Program-made: the position numbers and the translations under genes | Notes under the pieces: model-generated | Seen by the model: only the letters and a program-made list of their open reading frames with translations | What the model was told of the DNA's origin: nothing | Database searches by the model: none | Shown: positions 47,406-58,380 of the stretch, one piece after another | Position numbering within the stretch: the first letter of the stretch is position 1 | Layout: every line of letters begins with the position of its first letter | Assembly: GCA_036250195.1 (NCBI GenBank) | Contig: JAVHZZ010000004.1 | Location: 163,596,869 to 163,660,868, forward strand | DNA: 64,000 nucleotides | Reading direction: 5' to 3' | DNA from: Mixophyes australis | Lineage: Eukaryota > Chordata > Amphibia > Anura > Limnodynastidae

Positions 47406-47851
47406 ATTTCGTGTGATGGTGATAAGGGGGCACAATGTGATAAAGATGGCTCCATGGCACGTGTGATAAAGGAGAAACTGTGATGGAGGGCACAGTGGGA
47501 TGAAGGGGCAGTGTGATACAGATGGTACCGTTACAATTATGTTTTAATTTGTTTCAGTGAGTTTTATTTAAAAAAATAATTCATTTTTTATACAGCTAGC
47601 ATGTGACAGCTGCATTTAAAGTACTTTGATTCTATGGAGGCTTATCACATAAAGATCCTTACAAAGCCAGACCGTGAAGAATGGGAAGGGAGGGGTTTCA
47701 GTGCGGTTTAGAACTTGTAAAGCGCTAGCCACGCCCCCACAGTGGGTTGACCACGCCCACTCGACTATTGACACTCCCACTTAGATGGGGGGCGCCGGTG
47801 CCCTGTCTCGCCCAGGGCACTAAAATGTCTAGTTACGGCACTGGTTGACAG

Positions 47852-47960
47852 CTTTGTAGGTAAGGGTAAGTCATTTGAATTGAAAGACCCTGTGATACAC
47901 CTTGAAATATACAGACTATCCACCTCATTTAAATATGTGTAATATATTAGTTACAGGGAA
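47852..47960 (-). mobile_element. L2-like LINE remnant, right part
   Basis: GCTTTGTAGGTAAGGGTAAG and TTTGAATTGAAAGACCC continue the repeat interrupted at 45,742. Conserved order across the insertion supports a pre-existing LINE split by the hAT-type element. Confidence 0.5.
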
Positions 47961-48704
47961 GGTAAGCTGCACGTGCATTCCCCATTAGGAATCTTGGTGT
48001 GGAGATCCTTGCTCACAATAATAATATAATCTAAAAAGAATAAGGTCTAGTGATACAAAGGGAAGATTGCTGTTGGTTACCATTGTTGGCCACAGTAATC
48101 ATACAGGGTATATACAGTGTCCATAGAGTGTTGGGTGCAGTTTAGAGGGTGAAGTCTCACATCAACCAAAAAAACATGAAATGAAATTGAGGTCTGAAAT
48201 TAGGCAAATTATTTAACTTTTTTTTTTTTTACAAACTAAAGAAGATTGTAAAATAACTGTGCCAGAAGGAACATACCTGGTAAGATACAGCATACAGACT
48301 AAAACCAGTGATTTATGAATGTAAAACCGCTTTATTTTGAAAATTGTTAACATATGCTGAGAAATAGTGAAGGAAGGGCATTCTGGGCATGCATGACAGA
48401 AGTAGAAAATCTTTCCCCACCTTGATGGCTCTATGAAAAAAGTACTATTTTTTTCCCTCCCAAACTGGTTAATAGAAGTGAATACAAATTTGCCAAACAA
48501 AGGCAAAACATACACCTTTAGTCTGAAACCTTTGGGGGTGATCTACTAACTATACATTCCTGCCAGCTTAAGAAAATAAAACGATAGGTGAACAGCACTA
48601 GATTACTGGTATCAGATAAATTGAAAACTATAAATAAGACCGAATACTATTATTGATATTAAAAATATTTTCAAAACAAATGAAATAAAACATATATCGC
48701 TGGT
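47961..48704. other. no gene seen
   Basis: AT-rich sequence; a CTACTAAC-type segment near 48,540 may be the edge of an old MITE. No coding signal. Confidence 0.4.
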
Positions 48705-48712
48705 GCATAGAA

Positions 48713-49004
48713 CATACTTGCCAACTCTCCCGAAATGTCGGGGAGACTCCCGAAATCCGGGTCGGTCTCCCAGGCTCCCAGGAGAGCAGGCAATTCTCCC
48801 GCATCCGGCATATACCTGGCCAAAATAACACGATTCGCGGTGAATCGCGTCATTTTGGCCCCATCCCCTGCAGCAAAACAGCATTTCCAACGTGGAGGCG
48901 GGGCCAAAATGATGCAATTGACTGCGCCCGCACCCTCCGGCATACTAGTCACGCTCCCTGTTCGGGATCTCCCGGATTTCAGTGCCTAAAAGTAGGCAAG
49001 TATG
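48713..49004. mobile_element. CATACTTGCC MITE, complete copy 2
   Basis: CATACTTGCC...GGCAAGTATG ends with a perfect 8-bp duplication GCATAGAA (48,705-48,712; 49,005-49,012). The interior carries paired TCTCCCG/CGGGAG blocks and GGCGGGGCCAAAATGATG. 292 bp. Confidence 0.93.
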
Positions 49005-49065
49005 GCATAGAAGTCTCCCTATTAGCATGCTTGGCTACAGTTCATATATATCCACACATAAATCT

Positions 49066-49389
49066 CATACTTGCCAACTTTTATAACATCCCCTCTAGGA
49101 GATGCTGGAAGTAAGGTCCAAGGGGGAAATGAAGGGGACATGATAATGCAAATTCATGTCATCATGCAGCTAGGGGTGGAGTCATTATGGTGTGGCTCAC
49201 ATCATCAGACCCCTTCTGCCTCTATGCGATGATGTCATTTGCTTCCATGTGCAGCGGTGGCGGGCCCTGAAGTCGTGAATCACGCCACCAAGACCCTGTT
49301 TACTTCACAAGAATGTGAAGCGGCATCTGGAAGATTGGCCTACTTCCCTGGGAGTGCGGGAGGACATTTCAGGAGGATAGACAAGTATG
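49066..49389. mobile_element. CATACTTGCC MITE, complete copy 3 (diverged)
   Basis: Starts CATACTTGCCAACT and ends GACAAGTATG. The flanking repeat is ATAAATCT (49,058-49,065) and ATAAATCC (49,390-49,397), 7 of 8 identical. The interior is the most diverged of the complete copies. 324 bp, 61 bp from copy 2. Confidence 0.82.
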
Positions 49390-50046
49390 ATAAATCCATC
49401 ACTGGCTCATATAAGCTAATTAGAAAGTAACAGTCCCATCAAAAACGTATGGAGACCAAAAGCCAATATAGCTCAATCTGAATTAAAGCAGGTAATCCAA
49501 TCTACTGAACTAAACATTCCCTTTGGTCTCAGCTGCAAACCTACATCAAGGTGCCGGATTAAATCTCAGTGCTCACAAATCTTCAGATGACGATAACGAT
49601 AAGAAGATATAAATAAGCTTCATTCTGCTTTGCATTGCATGGAGTAGCGTTTGCTGAGAGAAACCCAAGTGAAACTCTTCACCTGGGGGGGCTGCTGGTG
49701 ATATATCTGAGGATAACCCCGTGATAGTTTTATAGAAGCCCTTTGTCGCAAATACCCGCTTTCACTGTAGAAAGGGCCTTTCTTCCTAAAATAAATAGGC
49801 CACTTGATATCGTTCAGAAACCAAAACATGCTAAAGTCCTACTCTGATACCGTTCAATTAGGTACAGAAACAACTGTAACAATCTACAGAACAAGAAGAG
49901 GGAAAGGAATCAATCACTTTCGTAATCACTATAATTAGTGATAAACATTCATAGAGGAAGGACTCGCCTAACTAATAACAACTCTCCAAAGGCTTCACTT
50001 AACTAACAACAGCCTTCATATACAATTCAATACAAAATAAAATATT

Positions 50047-50065
50047 TAGATAGATAGATAGATAG
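50047..50065. repeat. (TAGA)n microsatellite
   Basis: Four to five TAGA units immediately left of a MITE insertion. Confidence 0.85.
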
Positions 50066-50076
50066 TTACAGTATAT

Positions 50077-50388
50077 CATACTTGCCAACTCTCCCGGAAT
50101 GTCCGGGAGACTCCCGCATTTCGCGTGAGTCTCACGGACTCCCGGGAGAGTGTAGCAATCTCCCAGATCTGCCCACTTCCTAGTGAAGTGGGCAGAATTA
50201 AGTCCAAAATGCTGCGATTCACCGGGAATCACGTCATTTGGCCCTGCCCTCGGTGTAAAATGATGCGTTTTGCGTCATTACGTCACGGGGCGGGGCCAAA
50301 ATGACGCGATTTTTTGAGCCCCGCCCCCTGTACGCCCACCTTCCCTGGCAGGCTCCCGGATCATACTTGCCATAAGTTGGCAAGTATG
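50077..50388. mobile_element. CATACTTGCC MITE, complete copy 4
   Basis: CATACTTGCCAACTCTCCCG at the left and GGCAAGTATG at the right, flanked by perfect CAGTATAT duplications (50,069-50,076; 50,389-50,396). At its right end a 27-bp mini-palindrome (50,362-50,388) contains a second CATACTTGCC directly facing the real terminus. 312 bp. Confidence 0.92.
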
Positions 50389-50456
50389 CAGTATATATTG
50401 ATTTTAACAGCATATTACAGTTCCACTGCCTTAACGGAATAATAATAGGACTAAAT

Positions 50457-50768
50457 CATAGTTGCCAACCTTTAACGATTGGCCTCCGGGAGTCTCTGTG
50501 TAGAGGTGGGCATGAGGGGGCGGGCTCCATGAATCGCATCATTTTGGCCCCACCCCCTGTGACATAATGACGCAAACGCATCATTTTAGCACGTGGGTCG
50601 AGCCAAAAAGATGCGATTACCGAAGAATCGCATCATGGAGGCTTCAAATCAGCCCACTTCACTAGGAAGTGGCCAGATGTGGGAGAATTGTCAGCTCTCC
50701 CGGGAGTTCGGGAGACCTACCCGGAATTCAAGAGTCTCCCGGGCATTCCGGGAGAGTTGGCAAGTATG
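50457..50768. mobile_element. CATACTTGCC MITE, complete copy 5
   Basis: CATAGTTGCCAACC...GTTGGCAAGTATG with a perfect 8-bp duplication GACTAAAT (50,449-50,456; 50,769-50,776). The interior is related to copy 4 but in the opposite orientation (the shared AGCCCACTTC...TAGGAAGTGG block is inverted). 312 bp. Confidence 0.92.
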
Positions 50769-50776
50769 GACTAAAT

Positions 50777-51860
50777 GCTTCCGACAAGTACATTATATTA
50801 ACCATTAAGACGTTCAAAAGATTACCTTAATTAGAAATAAAAAATAAATATAAAACTAAAACTATAGAAAAAAGAGGATCTATCAATATGCATTCAAATG
50901 TAACTTTAGAAATATTACTACTAATCATAGAATTAACTGACAGTAGACAAACACAAATCTGACAAACTGGTGGAAAGTTACATCTTTTAGAAATCATCCA
51001 CAAACACCCATCCATGTATATAGGCAACTAGCTAACATAAAACATGAATTCAAGACAAGTTTAATGGGGGAGTTTCCAGACATGAACAACAAAATTCACA
51101 AATATATTGATTTGTGATATTATGTTATGTCTACAACTGGCATTACCTTCTGAAGAAGCTAATTGGACAAGTCACATTAGACATCCAATCAGCTACAGTA
51201 GTAACCTTTCAGCTCTCAGCATGCAAACTCTTCTATGTTGTTCAAGTATTGGGGTTGGGAGAGGGGGAAATCACAAGTCTAGTGATTATTTCATTAATGA
51301 TTTTCTCTGTAATCAGACAGGGAGAGATTCTGTCAGAAACACTGCTGTTCTGGTACTATTGAATATATAGTTTCAGTAATGATTGTCTAGAACAGTATGT
51401 ACAACTTTCCTTAAGATACACTGTTTTTGTATAACTTCTGTATTAAAGCAAAATGGGCCTGAAGGAATTTTATAAATTCACCTTGGCTCCACTTTCGCAA
51501 CATATGACACATGTTTAGTAATAGTGCTGACACGGAGCAGCAAAGATATCTGTAAACAGGATCATTAGTATGCACATATCAGGAATTTGTGTACATCCAC
51601 ACCTCCTTGTCATTCCATTTCTTAAATGTCTTTGGGCTGGGTCTCCCAACCTTTTTAAAATTCCTATAAAGCTGTCAGATAACAATCATATAACAAGTTC
51701 AAGCAAGAATAAGTATCATATCATACACATATATGCACTATTCTCACTGCTCAATGTATTTTCAAAAAGTATGGAACTTTAATAGAGATATTTAATTCCA
51801 TTGTATTACACAGAAGTCTGTGGCCTGACACTATCCAACAGCAGTAATGACTCCAGTCGT
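50777..51860. other. no gene seen
   Basis: AT-rich sequence. The short overlapping open frames (for example 51,107-51,370) lie in conflicting frames and have no motif. Confidence 0.4.
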
Positions 51861-51868
51861 CAAAATCA

Positions 51869-52231
51869 TCATCATCATTTATTTATATAGCGCCACTAAT
51901 TCCGCAGCGCTGTACAGAGAACTCATTCACATTAGTCCCTGCCCCATTGGAGCTTACAGTCTAAATTCCCTAATATAGACACACACTCACACACATAGAC
52001 ATACACATACAGACAGACAGGTAGAGACTAGGATCAATTTTTGATAGCAGCCAATTAACCTACCATTATGTTTTTGGAGTGTGGGAGGAAACCGGAGCAC
52101 CCAGAGGAAACCCACGCAAACACAGGGAGAACATACAAACTCCACACTGATAAGGCAGTGGTCGGGAATCGAACTCATGACCCCAGTGCTGCGAAGCACA
52201 AGTGCTAACCACTAGGCCACTGTGCTGCCCA
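51869..52231 (-). mobile_element. tRNA-headed SINE, full length with target duplication
   Basis: On the minus strand: head GGGCAGCACAGTGGCCTAG with A-box-like and B-box-like (GAGTTCGATTCCC) promoter elements, conserved body, GCGCTATATAAATAAATG tail and ATGATG repeats. CAAAATCA at 51,861-51,868 and 52,232-52,239 is a likely target duplication. It is the most complete copy in the window. No tRNA function is implied. Confidence 0.9.
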
Positions 52232-52239
52232 CAAAATCA

Positions 52240-53207
52240 GTTAGCAATTTATTTGCCGTTGTAAAGTGTGTACAACAGACCTAATGGCTTGTTCACACTT
52301 TTTATTTCTGGAGATATTAGTACAATTAACTTCCATTTGCTGTATTATATTTAATGTGTTTCTCTCTCACATACATTGTGGAGTCATATAAGTGATTCGG
52401 ATACAAAACATTTATTACTTTTCAGTGGTAATGTATAGAAGAACTACCATTGCAGATGACAATTAACTTTTTGTTCCCTCTGTTATTTGACAATATAGTA
52501 CTGAGCAAACTTAACTAGTACCCTATAATGACACTTCTGGACACCCCCTCCAAAATTTTAGAAGCGTTTAACCAATAAACTAGAATAGGCTTGAACATGT
52601 CCCAGCTGGATCAACCAAGTTTAAGCTTGTTCAGCAGTGTTTGTTGGGGACCTGATATTACTACTTCCCAGATATAGATAATGGGGAATATCATATTTTA
52701 TGTTAATATTTTTATTTTTACTATCTTAGGAAGCACGCTTTTAGACCCAAGAAGCCCACTCCATCAACCTATAACATACTCTCTCCTGCACTCTCTCCTG
52801 TGGTACCCGCCCATAGTGCTCCATTTCAGTGGTACTACTGTACCTAAGCAAACCACCAAAGCAACCAATAAAAGCAGTGATACATACCTCAAATGACATA
52901 TTCTGTGGTACACACTTGTACTGTATGTAAAGGATACATAGATGGTAGTTTTGCATTTAGCATAAAGTTTGGAAAAACTGCCAAAAAAACTGAAGTGGTT
53001 TTGAGACACAAAATTGCAAAAAAAAACGCCAGCCACTGGTCAATGCACACCCACAAAAAAGTGCTCCAAACCTGTCTGATATTGTGGATGAAGCAATATG
53101 ACTAGTGTAGGCAATCTGCTGGTCCCAGGGTCATTTCAGTCTGTGTGCTCCCAGATGGTAGAGATCACACAGGCAATATTTCCAAGGCACTTTACTGAAG
53201 TGTTAAG
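52240..53207. other. no assigned gene
   Basis: Short open frames on both strands around 52,680-53,100 overlap and are not supported. A CCAGCTGGATCAACC-type block near 52,600 weakly resembles the repeat at 20.2 and 22.6 kb. Confidence 0.35.
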
Positions 53208-53390
53208 CATACTTGCCAACTTTAAATTTTTTGTCCAGGAGATCCAAGAAGGCGAAAGGGGGCGGGACACAGCCAATCGTGTAATTTTTGCCCTGCCCCC
53301 ACAACAAAATCATTTTGTCTTGGGAGCGAGGCCAAACTGACGCGTTTCACTGTAAATCGCTGCAGTGAGGCTACATCAACCACTACCATT
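53208..53390. mobile_element. CATACTTGCC MITE, 3'-truncated
   Basis: Starts CATACTTGCCAACTTTAAA and retains GGGGGCGGGACACAGCCAAT and GAGGCCAAACTGACGCG; no right end was found. Confidence 0.7.
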
Positions 53391-54604
53391 TCCATTTTCC
53401 CAATGTGCAGGTGGTCTGTCATGCACACATGAGAATCATGAGTGTAATGTTGGACTATCCTGACTCATGCCATGACTCCTATATCCTACGGCAGCCGTCT
53501 ATGGGAAGTTTGAGAGCGGTGCAATGCTGGACGGATGGCTGCAGGGTATGTAAATAACACCATCACTTTGGACATGTACTTTGTTTTATATGCTTAACAT
53601 GTGTGTATTTCAGTATATGTGTGATTCATATAAGGTTTGAAGAATATAATTTTTTGCCACTGGAATATGTAATTATATATTATTATTATATATTAGATAT
53701 CAAGAAAAAGAATCAACGTACTTCAACATAACACCCTCCTCTGCTCTCTTACTCCTGTAGCTCCTCAAACCCCTATCAACTGGTATAAGGAAGTACCCAG
53801 CATTTCGTAGTGCTAATGAGGTAAAAATTGTGCATATGTAAAGTGATTAAAAAACAGCCAATCAGAAACATGATAATTTCCAAGTATACCACTTTTCTCT
53901 GAATCCATGGGAGTTTTGAGGTTTAATAACCAATGCACATTACAGAACATCTCAGGCGATTTGAGTTTTGATCCTACAAACCGCTAGATATTACATACGG
54001 TGGTTTGGAGGTTAAAATCTCTAGCGATGTGCGGCAGTTTAAAAACCTTCAAAAACCCCTGTAAGCTTGATACATTGTCCCCTTAGTGTGTAAAGGAAAA
54101 CAGATTACAGTAACAATGCCTAAATTGATGCATTTCAAATTTTAAAAATTTGCCTAGCCATTTTAAGAACGATTTTCCCTAGCATTTTGGCAGTGAAAAG
54201 ATAAAATCCACATTTTGGCAGCATAGCCCAAAAAGGGTGCATGTTTAATAACAAAAAAGCACAAACTGCCTGATAAAAGCAGAGCAGTTACATAACAATA
54301 TGTCAGACACAGATATAATAGAAGAAATGTCATATAAATTGTCAATGGGACCTGTTCATTCATAACCTACATCCATGATTTTACATTTTCAGTACAGCTT
54401 AATGCATTGTTCTGTGCACATTCTTTACTGATCTGTCTTATTCAGTTCTCTTGTATTTCCATATTGTTTTACTGTCTTTTTTAGCTGTTCTTTACTGCCC
54501 TGCTAGACAATGACACACAGGCAATAACACATTGATAAAGTCAGGAGACAGAATTAAATGAGTAAGAGTGAGAACTCCTCTGTCGGAGAACCGAAGAATA
54601 TACT
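53391..54604. other. no gene; possible old repeat
   Basis: About 53,980-54,085 has a CGATGTGCGGCAG block ending AAGCTTGATACATTGTCCCC, the style of a degenerate MITE terminus. No gene recognised. Confidence 0.35.
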
Positions 54605-54612
54605 GTCTATGG

Positions 54613-54781
54613 CAGTGAATCCCAATCTTTCTCAGTTCAAGGCACCGTTAGGGTCTCCATAATGTTTTCAAGGCACCCCTAAGCCAAAATATTAAACAAG
54701 TAGCCCCTCACCTTGCTTACCACCGGCCCTGGCTGCGGCACCCCTGTGAGATCGCCGTGGCACACAGTTTGGGAACCACTG
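54613..54781. mobile_element. short hAT-type MITE
   Basis: Starts CAGTGAATCCCAATCT and ends AGTTTGGGAACCACTG (imperfect inverted repeats), flanked by a perfect 8-bp duplication GTCTATGG (54,605-54,612; 54,782-54,789). 169 bp with GCACC/GGTGCC-type interior blocks, non-coding. Confidence 0.9.
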
Positions 54782-54789
54782 GTCTATGG

Positions 54790-55590
54790 TATAGGCTGAA
54801 CTGTTTGTGTTATCCAGGAGCAACTCGACCATTAGGTGAGACTAAGTGGTTACCAATGATTAGGCGGGTGCTGAAAACATGGAACGAGTGACATAATGTC
54901 AGTAATCCAGTGATTTTTATGCCCCTGGAGGGACTCCACAAAGAGCACCAGCCACAGACCATGAAGGAGAAGCAGCCATCAGATTCTTACATATACAGCT
55001 GTTGGCTACTGCTCCTCCTTCATGTCAGTATTACGCTGGGGGTGTGTTGCTTGGCTATAATATTACAGCCCCCACTCCCAGTCTGAGAAGCCCAGTTTTC
55101 GGCCCCATCTTCAAACTGCCTTGGAAAGAAGCAGTGGAGGTGGGGGCATTGCTTCCAAGTGTATGTGTGTGTGTGCGTGGGTGGGCATCTGAGTAGGGGA
55201 TGTGCTGACTAGGGTACCCACTGGTGGTATCCTCATTTTCAATATTGTCTGCCAAGAGACACTCATATTCAAATTTTACTATGGGGCCCAGCAATGCACT
55301 GTCCACCCCTGCACAGTGGGATACCTCAGGTTCACTCCCACAGTGAAAAAAACATACTGGTAGGTCAATTTGGTAATGTCAAAACAGACCCTAGTGTGTG
55401 TGTGAATATGGAATTACAAAAGTAGGGAACTAGATAATTTCCTAATCAGTACTAGGGAAATTAAAGGAATCACTTTAAAATCAATAATTGTTTTTTGAAT
55501 TTAGAGTCAAATACATTAAAAGCTCTAAAGCAGCTGGGAGATAATGTCAAACAAATATTGTGGATTCAGTAACTTGAGTGATAGATCAGG
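54790..55590. other. no assigned gene
   Basis: A GC-richer patch (about 54,900-55,330) has open frames on both strands but no motif. A short GT run lies near 55,161-55,176. Confidence 0.35.
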
Positions 55591-55594
55591 GTGA

Positions 55595-55872
55595 ATCAGT
55601 GGATATATCTTACTTCATTTAGCAAAACATTTAATACTGTGTCCCACAAATCAGAAACTGGAAATCCCTCAGTCATGGATGGCCAGGATTCATATTTATC
55701 AAAATATTAATAGAGTTCAGGAAGGAAGTATTTTAGAAAATAAGAGGGTTTCTAGAACTAGGGCATACACTTTCAAATTGGAGTTAGGAAGACTGAAGGG
55801 TAATATAAGATTTTTTTTACAGAAAGGGTAATAGGTCTATGAAATTGTGTCTCAATAATTGAGGTGGAACAT
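55595..55872 (+). mobile_element. CR1-like LINE remnant
   Basis: GTGGATATATCTTACTTCAT then ACATTTAATACTGTGTCCCA aligns with the DNA encoding the FSKAFDTVSH motif of CR1-type reverse transcriptase. Then AACTAGGGCATACACTTTC, GGTAATATAAGATTTTTT and ACAGAAAGGGTAATAGG match the end of CR1 ORF2 in the expected order. The long intervening part is deleted and several stops are present. Confidence 0.55.
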
Positions 55873-56114
55873 ATGACCAATGTGAAGTTTATTGTGTGTG
55901 TGTCATATTATTTTCTTTGATTACTGGTGATGTCAGAAAGTGTCAAAGATGAGACTCTCCCACAGCGGTTTATACCTGTATTAACACGAGTCATGTATTT
56001 CTATAGTATGCTCTCTTAGTAAAGTAAACATAATATTTAAATACATTATTCCTTAATCTTTTGAGTATTGTTGTTTGTTTATTAGCCATAAACAATACAA
56101 GTTAATACCGTTGC

Positions 56115-56480
56115 TCAAGACCCTGCCTCAGCTCTTCTTCGTGTATACCCGTCTTCCTTTCCTAAACATCTTCAATATATTCTGGGACACATATTAATAG
56201 TGGCTAGTGCCGCGATAGCCCAAAACTGGAAGTCTCCTTCCCCCCCCCCACCATAACCCGAATCGTCTCAAAGATTCAATACAGCTTTGATCTGGAGACA
56301 ATAGACATGCCCTAATCCACATCTGCATTGGCCCCCATTATGAGGTGGATTAAATGGCACGACTATGTTACGGCGGCCCAGGCTCGTCGCAAGGTGCCCT
56401 CGCTTCCTCATCCTCTCCCTCTCCAGGGCCCTTATTGAATCTCTCCAACCTGATGAACACATTACACCATACTGATACCC
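56115..56480 (+). pseudogene. L1-like LINE ORF2 C-terminal remnant
   Basis: Translates as FPKHLQYILGHILIVASAAI followed by AQNWKSP, then SKIQYSFDLETI and MRWIKWHDYV, with a stop and frameshift between them. The same block order and residues appear at the end of the 20.9-22.35-kb remnant (KYVLSHILKAARATLAQSWK, KWYSWHVYV). Both are therefore degenerate C-termini of the same L1-like family, same strand. Upstream RT sequence is absent. Confidence 0.7.
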
Positions 56481-58345
56481 TTGTTATATCATGGCTATTT
56501 CCTAGGTTATTTACATTGAGGATAGTGTGTTTTGCTGTCTACATGTCTCCCTTTGCATATACATTTCTGAAAGGATTGTGTGGTTTTACCTGGGTGACTA
56601 TCCCCCCTCCACCCCCCATGCAGGAGTTCCCCCTTGTGATTTCTCTTGTAATGATCTTTGCTTTTTTTTTCTGTACTCTTAAAAAATTTCAATGACAACT
56701 ATTGATGGAAAAAAAAAATAACAAGCTAAAATGACACTCAATTGTATGAATAACGTGAATAAAATATTAAATAGAAAAATGACAACTGTTGGTAAATAAT
56801 ACATATGTTTAGTCAAGACATTATTAATGTTAGTATATAGGGAAACATTATTTTGTGGCATTTGTTTGTCTGTAAGTGACCCTTGCATTACAGTATATTA
56901 CACATAGCCATAACAGTCACACCCATAAGATAACGTCATCTGCATTTCCTGAGCAACTGCTACAACAAAGTAGCCTTGAAATGGAAGAACTCCTGTTACC
57001 TGGAGCGGTTGTCAGGTCATCCACGTATGAACCCAGCAATTCATTAGCATGTGGCATCACACCACCATACTGTCTGCTAAACTGATTAGAACACTGAATT
57101 TTCCCACCAATATTAAACACAGAGCAACATGAGTGAAATTACATTTTAAAGTGATAAATCTTTATGGCGCACCATTAGGGGAAATATGAGACTTGCTAAC
57201 AGTTAGAAAGCAGGCCATTAAATGCACACATTTCTGTTACTGATTACTGTGATATACAAGCATTGCTGGGAATTAAAACCAAAATGAACGATAAGAATTT
57301 ATATTTTTTTGCATTCTTTATAATCTTGGTGATATAATTGTCTCTACTAAATGTAGGATTTGTTTTCACTTGATTAGAAACATATATAAAACTATATGTA
57401 TAAGTCATAGACATAGACATTTATACATACATATACGTGCCACAAAATTTTAAATGGCAAAGGAGGGATACGTAAGATAAAGTCGTATGCAAAATATTAT
57501 AAAATATGGCTTACTATATACAGACAAGACAGCAAACAGATACTAATATACACAATGGATGGTACTATACACTTAGGAGCTAAAGCTCATTAGTAGAGAT
57601 TTTAATCTGTACACATTTATACATTTGTAAAAACAAGGAGAGACAGATGTATATTATTAAAGAACTCCACTTGCTTAAGGCAGCGGCAAAAGACTTCCTT
57701 AGAAGTGTTTAAAATTCATATTGCACATGCGCAACCATGTAATGTTCTTATTTGACTGGTGCGCAAAGCAGGTAAGATGAGCCTAATGCTATTCTTAGAT
57801 GGCCAATGAAAATACTTGATGAATTGGGTGGCTTGCTGTCCTCATAGAGATCTATGAGTACATTGGTATTCTGCGTTCTATTTTTAATAAATTAATAATT
57901 TCTCCGGCTTTAAGGTTTTAATAAATGTACCGCGTCTGCAGCCGAAAGCTTCAATAGTTAGGGTTCGATAAATAGGCCCCATTATCTTAAAAGTTGTTTA
58001 CCGGTGAAGCACTGACCTGCTAAGACCCCCAGAGCCAGCAACAGTCCTGGGCTGCTCTGCACATACTCCTGCTGCTGGCTTATTTCAAAGAGGCAGCAGT
58101 GATGTTGTTGATTCCCCTATCCTGTGTACATCTCCTATCACACAGCATGGAAGAACACAGGAGAGGGTCATTCACAAAGCTGTGTCTATTTGAATCAGGT
58201 GAACTGTAGTCGCAATCTCAAAGGAGGCATTGAGCGATCCAATAAATCTGCATAACATACGGTTTAATTAAAATTCAGGATTTAAAGGATCTAATACTAC
58301 ATTTTAAATTTAGGTGGAGCCTTTATGTAATAATACTACCTTTAT
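56481..58345. other. no assigned gene
   Basis: AT-rich. Around 57,560-57,975 is a CG-containing segment ending GGGTTCGATAAATAGGCCCC, a MITE-style end similar to those near 6.4 and 33.8 kb. Its left end is unresolved. Confidence 0.35.
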
Positions 58346-58346
58346 G

Positions 58347-58380
58347 GTGTGTGTGTGTGTGTGTGTGTATGTGTGTGTGT
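58347..58380. repeat. (GT)n microsatellite
   Basis: GT run of about 17 units with one TATG interruption. Confidence 0.95.

Larger units (their letters stand above)
45751..47843. mobile_element. 2.1-kb hAT-type non-autonomous element with minisatellite
   Basis: Left end CAGAGCCGTAACTAGGG; right end is the complement of CAGTGCCGTAACTAGAC. A perfect 8-bp duplication GTTGACAG (45,743-45,750; 47,844-47,851) proves insertion as one unit. Order: GCCCCGGGC/GGGGGCG-rich arm, a CGAGTCGGGGG-rich block with internal repeats, an exon-like GC-rich module, GTAAGT at 46,122, a C-rich region, a 31-bp minisatellite, a TG/TA microsatellite and a right arm with GCGCCGGTGCCCTG. No transposase. It sits inside the L2-like LINE. 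Confidence 0.9.
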
